From NCBI RefSeq assembly GCF_000685095.1, contig NZ_BAYE01000014.1:1-64000 (forward strand): DNA of 64,000 nt. The letters run 5' to 3'. Shown piece after piece: positions 17,027-25,931 of the stretch; position 1 is the stretch's first letter; every line of letters starts with the position of its first letter. The stretch comes from Paraburkholderia caledonica NBRC 102488 (GTDB lineage Bacteria > Pseudomonadota > Gammaproteobacteria > Burkholderiales > Burkholderiaceae). A program made the position numbers and the translations under genes. The notes below the pieces were generated by a model. The model searched no databases and was not told the origin of the DNA. It saw nothing but the letters and a program-made list of their open reading frames with translations.

Positions 17027-17752
17027 CCCTCTGCCTTGTATGCCGTGTATGTCGCGTGGCCGGTCGAAGTGCTCTCAACCGGTCGAACGCATTCATCAAC
17101 TGACGCAGGCGGACCGCGCGTTACAGAGAGTTCTTCTGAAGAAGTCCTTACACCTCTCGCGATGCATCGGACATGTTGTCGAGGCGACGACTATCCCTTC
17201 TCTGCGACGCGCATTAGCAACTCGAATAACGAAGCCGTACGACGATTGGAACGCCTCAAGGTATCTGGCGTATGTCGGCGAAGTGGAGTTTTGCAATGTT
17301 GTGTAGCTGTCGCGCAAATGGATACATTGCAAAAGAATGGAGGGCGAAACTGGAACGTATGTCTCGGGACTGCTGCCCGTTAAACACGCCACGCTAAGAA
17401 GAATGAATAGCGCTGCAACAAGGAAGCGTCGCTGCAAGATGTGAAGGAGGTGCTTCCGCGCGTACAGGCGCGCGTCATCGCGGGCGTACTCATGAAACGC
17501 GTTCGGCATGGGTGGTGCTGACTGACCAGGCGACGCGTTACAGCGGCAATCATCCCAGTGCCGCTCACCTGGAGATCGCGAGAAGGAAGGGCGGATGCCG
17601 CGCGTATGCCGGCGTGATAGCTATAACGCAATCTTCAGGCGGCGCTGCAGCGAGTCGCCTTCGGATTGCCGATGTTCGTGTACGCAGTGCTGACGCAAGT
17701 ACTCAAAGCTGCCCGTGTTGCGACGCGTGGGCAGTTGTTGAAAGACGTTTGC
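17027..17752. other. Gene-poor region between ECF1 and the anti-sigma gene
   Basis: These 726 bases hold open frames on both strands, but none has a ribosome-binding site, recognisable domain or credible codon pattern. The best-defined content is the 78-bp module at 17260-17337. The remaining sequence may be a long leader for ECF1 and the tail of the sigma/anti-sigma unit. Confidence 0.5.
17260..17337 (-). promoter_or_regulatory. 78-bp promoter-like module, copy A (ECF1)
   Basis: Read on the minus strand the module has CAATGTATCC at offsets 9-18, TTGCAA at 42-47 and CGACATACGCCAGATACC at its end. Its last 21 bases are identical to copy B at 25478-25498. All four copies are 78 bases with the elements at identical offsets and all point toward their downstream gene. 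It is 234 bases before ECF1. The promoter role is inferred. Confidence 0.65.
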
Positions 17753-18715
17753 TCAACTCGCGAACGGGCGTTCGGCTTTGGACAACTGGCCGATGAGTTC
17801 CTCGACATTGCTTTCGGAAATCCGTTTTCCGAGCGCACCGAGATCGGTATCGCCGGGCGTGGCGATCAGCGCATAGCTCAGTTTGGCGCGCCGCCACGTG
17901 ACGACGTCCATGCTGTCCACCTGTTGTTGCGCAAGTGCCGAATCAGCCTTTTCGTCCTTCATCACGCACAGTGCAACAGGCAAGCCTTTTTCGGGTAGAT
18001 AAACGATCTGCACCAGCGGCTTGTTGTTATAACGCAGCCGCTGTATGCGTTTGAATGTCAGTCCGGCCGAACGAAGGTCGGGCACGCGAATAGGCAGTCC
18101 GTCGTCGTGACGGATGTTATCGACAACGTGCGCGGCTGCGGCCATATTGGACGAATCCAACGCGACGGTATCACGCGTGTACAGGCGCTGATAACTGACT
18201 GCCGCCATGACCCAGGGCGACGCGCCGGCCTGTGTGCCATCGTGCATGCCGTTCTGCCCTGCCACCTGAGCGGTCGATTGCGCGAAGCCGCCTTGCGCAG
18301 CGCCAGGCGCGAAGCGCAGCACCACGCCGCAGCAGAACGCGCCGGCGACGAACGCGACCGCGAGCCACGGTGCGGCAGTGCGTAAGCGCGAGCGTACCGG
18401 CAGGGAAGGGCCTGCGAGAGGGTCGGGCTGCGACTCGGGGGCGGCCGCGCGATGGTTGCCGCCCACTGGCGACGCGGCCGCGGGTGTCGCGTACGCGTGC
18501 GCAAGCTCGGCGATCTTACGAGTGAGGCTTTCCGGAACCGGCGGCAATGCCTGTTGCTGGAACGCGCGCCGATACGGCAGCACCGACGCTTCGAGTAACG
18601 CAACGCGTTCGGCGACATCGGCCGAGGTGCGAATTGCCTTCTCGACTTCCTCGCGCTCGTGCGGCGTTAGTTCGCCATCCACATACGCCATGAGCAGGAT
18701 GTCGTCCATTTTCAT
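17753..18715 (-). CDS. Membrane anti-sigma factor for ECF2
   Basis: The 320-residue protein overlaps the end of ECF2 by 4 bases (ATGA), the usual sigma/anti-sigma arrangement. The N-terminal cytoplasmic part (MKMDDILLMAYVDGELTPHE) has the acidic helical start of anti-sigma domains; the HxxxCxxC zinc motif is absent. One membrane helix follows near residues 115-135 (AAPWLAVAFVAGAFCCGVVL), then a periplasmic domain with VPDLRSAGLTFKRIQRLRYN and MDVVTWRRAKLSYALIA. By analogy it holds ECF2 at the membrane until an envelope signal arrives. It could also hold the paralogue ECF1, which lacks its own partner. Confidence 0.88.
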   Translation of the reverse strand: MKMDDILLMAYVDGELTPHEREEVEKAIRTSADVAERVALLEASVLPYRRAFQQQALPPVPESLTRKIAELAHAYATPAAASPVGGNHRAAAPESQPDPLAGPSLPVRSRLRTAAPWLAVAFVAGAFCCGVVLRFAPGAAQGGFAQSTAQVAGQNGMHDGTQAGASPWVMAAVSYQRLYTRDTVALDSSNMAAAAHVVDNIRHDDGLPIRVPDLRSAGLTFKRIQRLRYNNKPLVQIVYLPEKGLPVALCVMKDEKADSALAQQQVDSMDVVTWRRAKLSYALIATPGDTDLGALGKRISESNVEELIGQLSKAERPFAS

Positions 18716-19260
18716 GCCCCTTGGTCCTTACTAATCGCCGCGCTGTGTACGCGTTCTTCTTTTAGGTCACTAAAGAGGGCGCCGATGGCCTGGCGAGCCC
18801 GCGAAAGCCGGCTCATTATCGTGCCGATCGGCACGCCCAGCGCCTCGGCCGCTTCCTTGTAGGAAAGGCCCTCCACGCCTACCAGCAGCATAACGACGCG
18901 CTGTGATTCGGGCAACCGCTGCACCGCCTTGACGATCTGGCCATCCATGACGTTCTGTTCCGGCGTGCGCGCGGCCGGGTCGGCGACGGTTTCCAGGAAG
19001 TCGTCGTCCCAATCCATGCCCGAGCGCCCGCGCACGCTGCGCGCGCGCAGTTCGTTGATCCACGTGGATTGCACGATCGAAAACATCCAGCTGAGCGGCG
19101 CGGTGCCCGGTTGCAACTGGTGCGCGCGTTCCAGCGCGCGCACGCAGGCACGCTGCACGAGATCTTCGGCATCGTGCTGATCTCCCGAAATACGCAGCGC
19201 GAATGCCCACAAACGCGGCAGCAGCGGCGGAAGCATGGCGGACAGGTCGGCGGCGGTCAT
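18712..19260 (-). CDS. ECF-type RNA polymerase sigma factor (ECF2)
   Basis: The 182-residue product from ATG 19260 has region 2 (LLPRLWAFALRISGDQHDAE with DLVQRACVRALERAHQ) and region 4 (RLPESQRVVMLLVGVEGLSY with KEAAEALGVPIGTIMSRLSR). It is nearly colinear with ECF1. It is cotranscribed and coupled with the membrane anti-sigma gene. About 150 bases upstream, GGATACTCGCCAGATACC (minus strand, 19411-19430) repeats the core of the 78-bp module. Two such similar sigma factors within 2.3 kb suggest duplication and divergence. The upstream in-frame ATG 19341 lacks a ribosome-binding site. Confidence 0.9.
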   Translation of the reverse strand: MTAADLSAMLPPLLPRLWAFALRISGDQHDAEDLVQRACVRALERAHQLQPGTAPLSWMFSIVQSTWINELRARSVRGRSGMDWDDDFLETVADPAARTPEQNVMDGQIVKAVQRLPESQRVVMLLVGVEGLSYKEAAEALGVPIGTIMSRLSRARQAIGALFSDLKEERVHSAAISKDQGA

Positions 19261-19410
19261 TGGCACGAGTCCTCGTCCGATACGGCACTGCCGGCGTGCA
19301 CCGGCTCGGCGAATAAGTGCTCTCTGATATGACAGGAGCACCGCTGTGGGGTTGATTCGTGCGGCAGGGTCCGCGTCTGACGCGAACGTCGACGCTTGAG
19401 GACCGGTTGC

Positions 19411-19430
19411 GGTATCTGGCGAGTATCCAT
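19411..19430 (-). promoter_or_regulatory. Core of the 78-bp module before ECF2
   Basis: On the minus strand this reads ATGGATACTCGCCAGATACC, with two GATAC halves 11 bases apart. It shares the CGCCAGATACC end of the four full modules, but the upstream CAATGT and TTGCA elements are not at the same offsets, so this is only a partial match. Confidence 0.45.
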
Positions 19431-19555
19431 GGGTTCAGGCGAAATTGGGCAGGCAATCCATCAACACGTAAACAACCCGATCGAATTATTATTCCATCAG
19501 GGCTGAAACATAACGCAAATTGCCGTATCGCACTTACCCGGCGCATTGGGGCTTG

Positions 19556-20401
19556 TTATGACCGGGCGATGAATGGATAGGTAAACAAGCCGAATTGCAC
19601 CAGATTGAGTCCGAAGTGCGTCAGCATCGCGGCCTGCAGTCCGCCGGCGCGATACGCCAGGCCGTAGCCGAGCCCCGATAGTCCCGCCAGCACAACCAGA
19701 GCCGTGCCAGACTGATAGTGCGCGAGACCGAAGAGAACGGCCGCGACGATAAGTCCGAACCACCAGGCTTGCGGCCGCGCGTTCATCAGCCGCGCTATTC
19801 CTGCTTGAATATAGCCGCGGAAAAACGCTTCTTCGGCGAACGCAACCAGCAGGAAATTGTTGAGCATCCAGAGCCACGCGAGATGCGGCCACTTCGGCGC
19901 CCATGCAATCGAGCCGGCTTCAAACGCAATAAAAAGGCAGACCGCCGACGTGAGCGCACAAGCGCCGAGCGCGGAAACGGCCACGACCGGGAATGATTTC
20001 TTCGGCTGAACCCACGGATAGGTGAGCAGCAGCCAAAAGCCGATTAACGGCTTATCGAAGTTCAGATACATCGTATAAGGCGCGGCGTCGGGCGTGAAAC
20101 GCGCGGCATCGATCACCTTCAGATTCTGAAAGCCCGGTAGCCAGTGCTGAAAGAGGCCGAGCGCGAGGATCGCGAAAACGACATTGCACAGCAGTTTGCC
20201 GAGCGGCGAAGGGTTCCACTGCAACAGAATGCCGGTGCACAGCAGTAAGGCAATTGGAACTATCGCGAGTACATGCAATTGTCCAAGTGCGAACGCGAGC
20301 CCGTAGCCGATAGCGAGAAGGACTAATGTCAGTCGGCGGGGCGCTCGGAAAATCGCCGTAGCGGCGGCGATGAAGATGGCAATCCATGGCAATGCGGCCA
20401 T
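19556..20401 (-). CDS. CPBP-family intramembrane metalloprotease
   Basis: The 281-residue protein is hydrophobic with about 7-8 membrane segments. The family motifs are present: EEAFFRGYIQAG (EExxxR) and FGLAHYQSG with a conserved histidine, followed by YGLAYRAGGLQAAMLTHFGLN. CPBP (CAAX-type) proteases cut within membranes or serve in bacteriocin self-protection and anti-sigma processing. Its place directly upstream of the ECF2/anti-sigma unit, on the same strand with 154 bases between, makes processing of the membrane anti-sigma factor an attractive but untested idea. Confidence 0.85.
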   Translation of the reverse strand: MAALPWIAIFIAAATAIFRAPRRLTLVLLAIGYGLAFALGQLHVLAIVPIALLLCTGILLQWNPSPLGKLLCNVVFAILALGLFQHWLPGFQNLKVIDAARFTPDAAPYTMYLNFDKPLIGFWLLLTYPWVQPKKSFPVVAVSALGACALTSAVCLFIAFEAGSIAWAPKWPHLAWLWMLNNFLLVAFAEEAFFRGYIQAGIARLMNARPQAWWFGLIVAAVLFGLAHYQSGTALVVLAGLSGLGYGLAYRAGGLQAAMLTHFGLNLVQFGLFTYPFIARS

Positions 20402-20521
20402 TAGAACTTCCGGAAATATTTAAAGGCTATTGTTTGCTTTGCACCGCGCATTCGCAGCGCATTCACAGCGCAATTACCAGCGCGGACATGCAGCCGAATT
20501 AGCACCGAGTCAGCTCACGCT

Positions 20522-21316
20522 TCAGGCCGGCCGATAAGTCTTGAAGACCGTTGTGCGATGGTAGCCGACTCTCATGTAAACGGGCAGGCCCGCGTCGGTA
20601 GCGTGCAGGATGGTCCGCCTGATCGCCGTTGCATGGTACGCGGCATTGAGCGCATAGCGGACGGTGGCCTCGCCGAACCCGTTGCGTTGCGCGTCGGGCC
20701 GCGTCGCCACGAGCGCGAGATAGATGGCGCCCTCGTTGACGATTGCCGCCGCGGTCGAGACCGGTTGACCGTTCAGATAACCGATGTAAGCGAAAGCAGT
20801 TTTCTTCCAGAACGTCGATCCCGCAAGGCCCGCGCGTCCTGCTTCGAGCGGAAAACCGTATCCTTCGCTGTTGATGTCGGCATAGGCCTGCAATGCCGTT
20901 TCGCTGTCGACGCGCGCAAAGTCCAGCACCGGATGCGGCAAGCCCGCTTCGAGCGGCAGGATATCGCCGGCCATACCGGTGATATCGAGCGCGAAAGTCA
21001 GATTCTCGCTCGCAGCGATTGCGTCGAGTTCCTCACGCGCCGCACCGCTCAGCAGATCTTCGCAAACGTATACGAGGCCGCTGTGCTGTTTCGCCAGCAT
21101 ATAAGTACGCGACATTCTCAGGCGAACTCGCAGCAGATCGCGATCCGAAATGTTCTCGTTGATGAATAGCGCGTTCCAGAATGGGAACGGGCTGTCCGCC
21201 CAGCACACGGAGAGCCCCGCTTTATCACGCAGATCGGCGCCCTTGCGGTCGCCGGCCAGTACTTTCCACATCGACACGTACTGGTCGTTGGATTCGAGGA
21301 TTTCTGATCTTTTCAT
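20522..21316 (-). CDS. GNAT-family N-acetyltransferase
   Basis: From ATG 21316 the 264-residue protein has a GNAT fold in its C-terminal half: VSTAAAIVNEGAIYLALVAT for strands 4-5 and RPDAQRNGFGEATVRYAL for the acetyl-CoA pyrophosphate loop (RxxGxG/A type). The N-terminal half is less conserved and may contribute substrate binding. No good ribosome-binding site precedes the start, so it is uncertain. The longer in-frame extension to 21832 overlaps the neighbouring MFS remnant and has no family support. Substrate unknown. Confidence 0.75.
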   Translation of the reverse strand: MKRSEILESNDQYVSMWKVLAGDRKGADLRDKAGLSVCWADSPFPFWNALFINENISDRDLLRVRLRMSRTYMLAKQHSGLVYVCEDLLSGAAREELDAIAASENLTFALDITGMAGDILPLEAGLPHPVLDFARVDSETALQAYADINSEGYGFPLEAGRAGLAGSTFWKKTAFAYIGYLNGQPVSTAAAIVNEGAIYLALVATRPDAQRNGFGEATVRYALNAAYHATAIRRTILHATDAGLPVYMRVGYHRTTVFKTYRPA

Positions 21317-21510
21317 GACTATGGGGCTGGTGGATGAAGACGCTATGCACGGCAAAGCAATGGCGCAGAGATGCCTGCTGACGCGTATTTCGAGCGTTGT
21401 AACAGTCGAGAACACCTGGGCGTCCGGCTTTATTCCAGTAGCTCGGTGTTTTTGGCAAGACGGGTCGTTATCGCCAGATGCGTCGTTGAAAGCGCGCGGG
21501 CAGGTGTCGA

Positions 21511-22089
21511 TCAACGCGGCCCGGACATCGCAGGCATTGAGTTGCTTCCCGATTGCGACAAGGGTCTCAATAGCGGCACCATCGACGTAATCGCGACAGC
21601 TACCAGGAAGAGCATCAGATACGACGCGAAATAGCTGTCCGTGCGATCTCGCAGAAAGCCGAAGCTCAACGGCCCGAGCGCCGCCACGAGATAGCCGACG
21701 AAGAGCATGAATACGCTCCATGCATTGGTTTCGGCCGGCGTGTGGGTGTTGTCGAGCATTCCCGCGAAAACGGTGCAAACGAGCAGCACGGCCGCCGAGC
21801 CTGCGAGCGCGCGGGCGATCATCGCAACGCAAAGCAGAACGAGCGCGGCGACCACCGCGTTGTCCGTGCCGAATCTGCGCGCGACGCCCGGCGCGACCAG
21901 CGCGAACACACCCATGCAGATGTCGGGAATCGCAGTGAGCAACGAAGCCTGCGTGTAGCTCAGGCTGAAACTCCTCTGTATCGAATCGAGTACCGGGCCG
22001 ATCGAAACGATTGGCGGACGCAGCGCGACCGAGAGTATCAGAAGGGCAATGGCCGCTGCCGCTTTCTTTGTATTCGTGGATTCAGGCAT
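21511..22089 (-). pseudogene. CynX/NimT-type MFS transporter with a large in-frame internal deletion
   Basis: Normal members have about 400 residues and 12 helices; this frame has 192. The first 110 or so residues match the N-terminus (LRPPIVSIGPVLDSIQRSF, IPDICMGVFALVAPGVARR). They are followed directly by the C-terminal end (AETNAWSVFMLFVGYLVAAL, then GFLRDRTDSYFASYLMLFLV). The middle, about helices 5-10, is missing and the junction near LVCTVFAGMLDNTHTP keeps the frame. A functional transporter is unlikely. The remnant follows the epoxide-hydrolase unit on the same strand. Confidence 0.75.
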
Positions 22090-22182
22090 GAAATTCCCGG
22101 CGTTGTGGCACTCGCGGCCGACGTTGGCATGCGCAACGTCACGGCGACAGCGCGAGGCGCTCGCCGTGACTTACGGCTCTTC

Positions 22183-23454
22183 TTAACGCAGCGTGCGGAA
22201 CGCGGCGCGAACTTCGGTTGCGAACAGTTGCGGCTGCTCCCACGCAGCGAAGTGGCCGCCTTTGTCGACTTCGTTGAAATAGATCAGGTTGTGATAGGCG
22301 CGCTCGGTCCAGCTACGCGGCGCCTGATAGATCTCCCCGGGAAAGACCGTCACCGCGGCGGGCAACGAGATATCCACGGCATTGAAGTTGTTGGAATGGT
22401 CTTCCCAATAGATCTGCGCGGCGGAAGTCGCGCTGTCCGTCAGCCAGTAGAGCGAGATGTCGTCGAGAATTTCGTCGCGCGTGAGCGAGCGTTCCGGCAC
22501 GCCGCCGCTATATGTCCATTGCGAAATCTTGTCGTACATCCAGGCGGCCTGGCCCACGGGCGAATCCGCGAGTGCATAACCTACGGTTTGCGGGCGGGTC
22601 ACCATCATCGACGCATAACCGCAATTGTCACGATAGAAAACATTCAGCGAGTTATAGGCCGCTTTCTCTTTCGGCGACAGATCGGCCGGCGCCGGTTCTC
22701 CAAGCAGGAGCAAAGTAGCGATATCCGGCGGCACGGTTGCGGGCATGTTGACGTGAATGCCGATCAATCCTTTCACTTTTTGCATCGCCATGCGGTGCGA
22801 GATGACCGATCCGCAATCGCCGCCTTGCGAAACGAAACGCGTATAGCCGAGACGCGCCATCAACTCGCCCCACGCGCGAGCGATGTGGTCCGAGCCCCAG
22901 CCGGTTGTCTTCGGTTGTCCGGAGAAGCCGAAGCCCGGCAGTGACGGCACGACGATGTGAAACGCGTCGTCGGCGCTTCCGCCGTAAGCGGTGGGGTCGG
23001 TGAGCGGCCCGATGACCTTGATGAGTTCGAAAATCGAACCCGGCCAGCCGTGCGTCATGATGAGCGGCAAAGCATTCTTGTGGCGCGAACGTACGTGGAT
23101 GAACTGGATGTCGAGTCCGTCTATTTCGGTCATGAACATGGGCAGCGCATTCAGTTTCGCTTCGCCTTTACGCCAGTCGTAATCAGTGCCCCAATACTGC
23201 GCTAGCGCCTGCATTCTGACGAGCCGCACGCCTTGCGATTCATCAGCGACGGTTTCCTTGCCTGGCCAGCGCGTGGCCGCGATGCGTCGGCGTAGATCGG
23301 CAATATCGGCTTCGGGCACGTTGACCTTGAACGGACGAATCTTGCTGCCGCCGGCGGCGGCGAACACCGAGCCGGGAATCAGCCCCATGGCGCCGACTGC
23401 GACAGAGGCGGCGAGAACGTGACGTCGAGCGGGAGAAAACGGTGTTGAAGACAT
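22183..23454 (-). CDS. Exported epoxide hydrolase-like alpha/beta hydrolase
   Basis: The start at 23454 follows AGGAAATCAAAC and gives 423 residues. A Tat-like signal (PARRHVLAASVAVGAMGL, then SVFA-A near residue 33) directs export. An N-terminal EHN-type segment (IRPFKVNVPEADIADLRRRI) is typical of microsomal-type epoxide hydrolases. Catalytic residues: D213 in SQGGDCGS, the oxyanion region HGWPGS, and the histidine in GGHFAAWEQP. It follows the small exported protein at 23538-23696 with 83 bases between, both behind a copy of the 78-bp module. The substrate may be an epoxide or an ester outside the cytoplasm. Confidence 0.88.
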   Translation of the reverse strand: MSSTPFSPARRHVLAASVAVGAMGLIPGSVFAAAGGSKIRPFKVNVPEADIADLRRRIAATRWPGKETVADESQGVRLVRMQALAQYWGTDYDWRKGEAKLNALPMFMTEIDGLDIQFIHVRSRHKNALPLIMTHGWPGSIFELIKVIGPLTDPTAYGGSADDAFHIVVPSLPGFGFSGQPKTTGWGSDHIARAWGELMARLGYTRFVSQGGDCGSVISHRMAMQKVKGLIGIHVNMPATVPPDIATLLLLGEPAPADLSPKEKAAYNSLNVFYRDNCGYASMMVTRPQTVGYALADSPVGQAAWMYDKISQWTYSGGVPERSLTRDEILDDISLYWLTDSATSAAQIYWEDHSNNFNAVDISLPAAVTVFPGEIYQAPRSWTERAYHNLIYFNEVDKGGHFAAWEQPQLFATEVRAAFRTLR

Positions 23455-23537
23455 GTTTGATTTCCTGACGCTATAAGAAGCCGGCGAGCCGGAATGTTCA
23501 CGAAGAGAGCGCTTCACAGCCGAACCTGTCGATGCGA

Positions 23538-23696
23538 CTAACCTAGCTGCTTTGATAGAGCTTGCTGAGCGTCAAAGGTGCTGATGGTGGTGCTGGCGTT
23601 GGCGTTAGCGCCGGCGGAAGTCGCCGCAAAAGCGGAAGCACTCAGTGCGGAAGCGGCTAAAGCAGCAAGGGCGAAACCCATGATCGAAACTTTCAT
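23538..23696 (-). CDS. Small exported protein of 52 residues
   Basis: An AGGAGC ribosome-binding site precedes ATG 23696. The product starts with MKVSIMGFALAALAASALSA, a clear Sec signal peptide (cleavage about AFA-AT, residue 24). It leaves a mature peptide of about 28 residues rich in Ala, Asn, Ser and Thr, ending STFDAQQALSKQLG. I do not recognise a family. It is the first gene after module copy C and is followed by the exported epoxide hydrolase, the same order as the DUF4148/hydrolase units. The size and charge would suit a secreted or periplasmic peptide. Confidence 0.65.
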   Translation of the reverse strand: MKVSIMGFALAALAASALSASAFAATSAGANANASTTISTFDAQQALSKQLG

Positions 23697-24081
23697 GTCG
23701 TGCTCCTGAAACAGATCGAGTGGAAGCCATCCGTACGGGCATCTGAAAGTCGGCCGTGAACAGTGAGGTCCGCCGCGTCGCGTTGTTCAGATTCCGTCGT
23801 TGGAGTGCATTAAAGCCAGACGAGGTATCTGGTGTGTGTCACGGAAGCTGGCTATTGCAATGCCGTGTATCAGTTCGAATCTCATACACATTGAGAAACA
23901 AAACTGTCTGTTCATTTGCAATAGCGCTTTGATTGAATCGCGAATATCAGCGGGGAAAGACGTTGCAGGAAAGTAGCGGTTGGCTATACCGCGTTCTATC
24001 AACTGCAACGTCAACGGCGCGAATAAATAGCGCGACAAACGCAATTAGAAGAAGCCGACGCGCCGCGTCGTATGCAATCGC
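23697..24081. other. Intergenic region between the P450 gene and the small exported protein
   Basis: No gene is supported in these 385 bases. The region carries module copy C at 23824-23901, directed at the small exported protein, and otherwise only shadow frames. Confidence 0.6.
23824..23901 (-). promoter_or_regulatory. 78-bp promoter-like module, copy C (small peptide and epoxide hydrolase)
   Basis: Minus strand: TTGTTTCTCAATGTGTATG at its start, TTGCAA at offsets 42-47, and GACACACACCAGATACC at its end. It has the same length and offsets as copies A, B and E. It ends 128 bases before the small exported protein. Confidence 0.65.
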
Positions 24082-25281
24082 TCAGGTATGTATCCGCAAC
24101 GATTGCACGCCGCGCAGATTATTGCGGCGGTGCCAGTTCAGCTGGTCGAGATCTTCGGGCTGCATCTGCGGAAAGCGCGCGAGAAGATCTCGCAGCGCCA
24201 CTTCCATTTCGAGCAATGCGAGCCTTGCGCCGAGGCAATAGTGAATGCCGCCGCCGAATGCGAGCGAAGGGACTTTTGAACCACGGTCGAAATCGAGTTG
24301 GTCGGGATGCGGGAACACCGCGGGGTCCCGATTCGCTGCGCCGGTCAGCATGAAGACGATCGTGCCGGGCTTGAGCGTCACGTCGTGAATCACCACTTCC
24401 TCCAACGCGGTGCGTACCACCATTTGTACTGAACTGTCGAAGCGCATGCACTCGGCAACCGCCTTTGCGATCGCTGCCGGCTCGCGCCTGAGCACTTCTA
24501 GTCGCGCCGGATGCCGAAACAGAGCGACCATTGCGTTGCCGATCATGTTCGACGTGGTTTCATGGCCAGCAATGAACAACAGTATGATGTTCGAGACGAT
24601 TTCGTCGTCGCTTAAGGTCGCGCCTTCGTCCTCGACATGAACCAGCGACGAAACGATGTCGTCGCCGGGCCGTGCGCGGCGCTGCTCGATGACCGTGCGG
24701 AAATAGCGTTCTAGCGTGAGCGCGGCTTCATTCGCATCGGCGAGCGCGGCCTCATCGAGCGGCGCGAGATCGAATGCGGCGACGAGGCGGCTCGCGGCCA
24801 CACCGAGTTGAGTGCCATCAGAAGAGGGGATATCGAGCAGCCGGCAGATGATCTCGACCGGCAATGGCAACGCATACTCGCTCACCAGGTCGAATTGGGC
24901 CGCGGAGCCAATGCGATCCAGAAGTTCGCGACTGGTTGCTTCGACTATCTCTCTCTGCTTTTCGACTTGTCGCGCGTTGAACGCTTTCATCAGCAGCGTC
25001 CGGAGCTTGGTGTGCACCGGCGGGTTCATCATCAGAAAGGTGCGGCTGAGTGCCTGAAATACCGGTTGTTCAGTGGCCGCGTCGCCGTAACGTGCGCGTA
25101 CACTTTGCAGATAAGTCTTGCCCATGCGCCGGTCGCGCAACAGCGCGTCGATGATCTCGAAGCGGCCCGTGACCAGCGCATTAGGCCCGACAGGCAGCAG
25201 CGGACCTGCCTCCCGCAGCTTTTCGTACATCGGATAGGGATCGGTAAAGAAGGCGGGAGACGAGAAAGTCGCGAAATTCAT
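24082..25281 (-). CDS. Cytochrome P450
   Basis: The 399-residue protein has the soluble bacterial P450 layout: the I-helix oxygen-activation motif IAGHETTSN, the K-helix ExxR region (ECMRFDSSVQMVVRTALEEV with altered spacing), and the heme-binding loop FGGGIHYCLGARLA with the axial cysteine C349. It inserts oxygen into an organic substrate and needs a ferredoxin and reductase, neither of which is nearby. It is divergent from the DUF4148/hydrolase unit and lies next to the epoxide hydrolase unit. An oxidation and hydrolysis pathway is possible but not shown. Confidence 0.92.
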   Translation of the reverse strand: MNFATFSSPAFFTDPYPMYEKLREAGPLLPVGPNALVTGRFEIIDALLRDRRMGKTYLQSVRARYGDAATEQPVFQALSRTFLMMNPPVHTKLRTLLMKAFNARQVEKQREIVEATSRELLDRIGSAAQFDLVSEYALPLPVEIICRLLDIPSSDGTQLGVAASRLVAAFDLAPLDEAALADANEAALTLERYFRTVIEQRRARPGDDIVSSLVHVEDEGATLSDDEIVSNIILLFIAGHETTSNMIGNAMVALFRHPARLEVLRREPAAIAKAVAECMRFDSSVQMVVRTALEEVVIHDVTLKPGTIVFMLTGAANRDPAVFPHPDQLDFDRGSKVPSLAFGGGIHYCLGARLALLEMEVALRDLLARFPQMQPEDLDQLNWHRRNNLRGVQSLRIHT

Positions 25282-25601
25282 CGTGCGGGGTGTTCCAGTA
25301 AGTCGGTGGACGGACGGCTACGCCGGTTGCAACCGATAACACCCGGCAGGCCTGTCTTATTCCACCCGCCACAGCGAATTGTGTCCAAGCGGAGGAAGGT
25401 CAATGTGAGCCGTCATCGTTTTGTATCCCAATGTGTCTGCATGCCGGGGCGTTACATAACGTTGCACCGGCGCGGAGCGCCGACATACGCCAGATACCTG
25501 GAGAGTGTCTAATGATTCCATGCCAGCCGGACTGGCGCTTGCAGAACCCGAAAACGCAAACGGGCGTTTGCGTCGAAAGACATTCTCTTGAGGTGGATAT
25601 C
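25282..25601. other. Intergenic region between the P450 and DUF4148 genes
   Basis: These 320 bases separate divergent genes. Module copy B (25421-25498) points rightward at the DUF4148 gene. Nothing comparable was seen for the P450 gene. Confidence 0.6.
25421..25498 (+). promoter_or_regulatory. 78-bp promoter-like module, copy B (DUF4148 and hydrolase)
   Basis: TTGTATCCCAATGTGTCTG at the start, TTGCAC at 25462-25467, and CGACATACGCCAGATACC at the end. The final 21 bases are identical to copy A. It ends 104 bases before the DUF4148 start. Confidence 0.7.
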
Positions 25602-25931
25602 ATGAAAGTCATTCAATCGCTGATTGTCGTCGCTTCCGTTGCCGCCGCCGTTGCGCTGCCATCTGTATCGTTCGCGCAGTCGAACCAGCCGCTGACCCGC
25701 GCGGAAGTCCGTGCGCAACTGGTCGAATTGCAGAACGCCGGCTATAACCCCGCGAGCGATCAAACGCAGTATCCGAAGAACATCCAGGCCGCAGAGGCGC
25801 GTGTCGACGCACAGAAGAATGTGCTCGCGTCATCGTATGGATCGTCTACTTACGGCAGCTCGGCTTCCGGATCGCCGCATTCGTCCGAGTCGGATGTCAT
25901 CGGCCTCGGCCCGATCTACGCCAAGCCGTAA
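25602..25931 (+). CDS. Exported DUF4148 protein 1
   Basis: ATG 25602 with GAGGT upstream gives 109 residues. The signal peptide MKVIQSLIVVASVAAAVALP ends near SFA-QS. The DUF4148 core follows: LTRAEVRAQLVELQNAGYNP and YPKNIQAAEARVDAQ, then a Ser/Gly/Tyr-rich tail ending GLGPIYAKP. DUF4148 proteins are small periplasmic proteins common in Burkholderiaceae with no known function. It lies behind module copy B and before an exported hydrolase. A paralogue at 32693-33028 has the same context. Confidence 0.88.
   Translation: MKVIQSLIVVASVAAAVALPSVSFAQSNQPLTRAEVRAQLVELQNAGYNPASDQTQYPKNIQAAEARVDAQKNVLASSYGSSTYGSSASGSPHSSESDVIGLGPIYAKP

Noticed and set aside
17096..17509. 137-codon frame on the minus strand between ECF1 and the anti-sigma gene
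   Set aside because: No ribosome-binding site or domain; it covers the 78-bp module, which better explains the sequence.
21742..22944. 400-codon plus-strand frame across the MFS remnant and epoxide hydrolase
   Set aside because: Arg/His-rich shadow without a ribosome-binding site or known domain.
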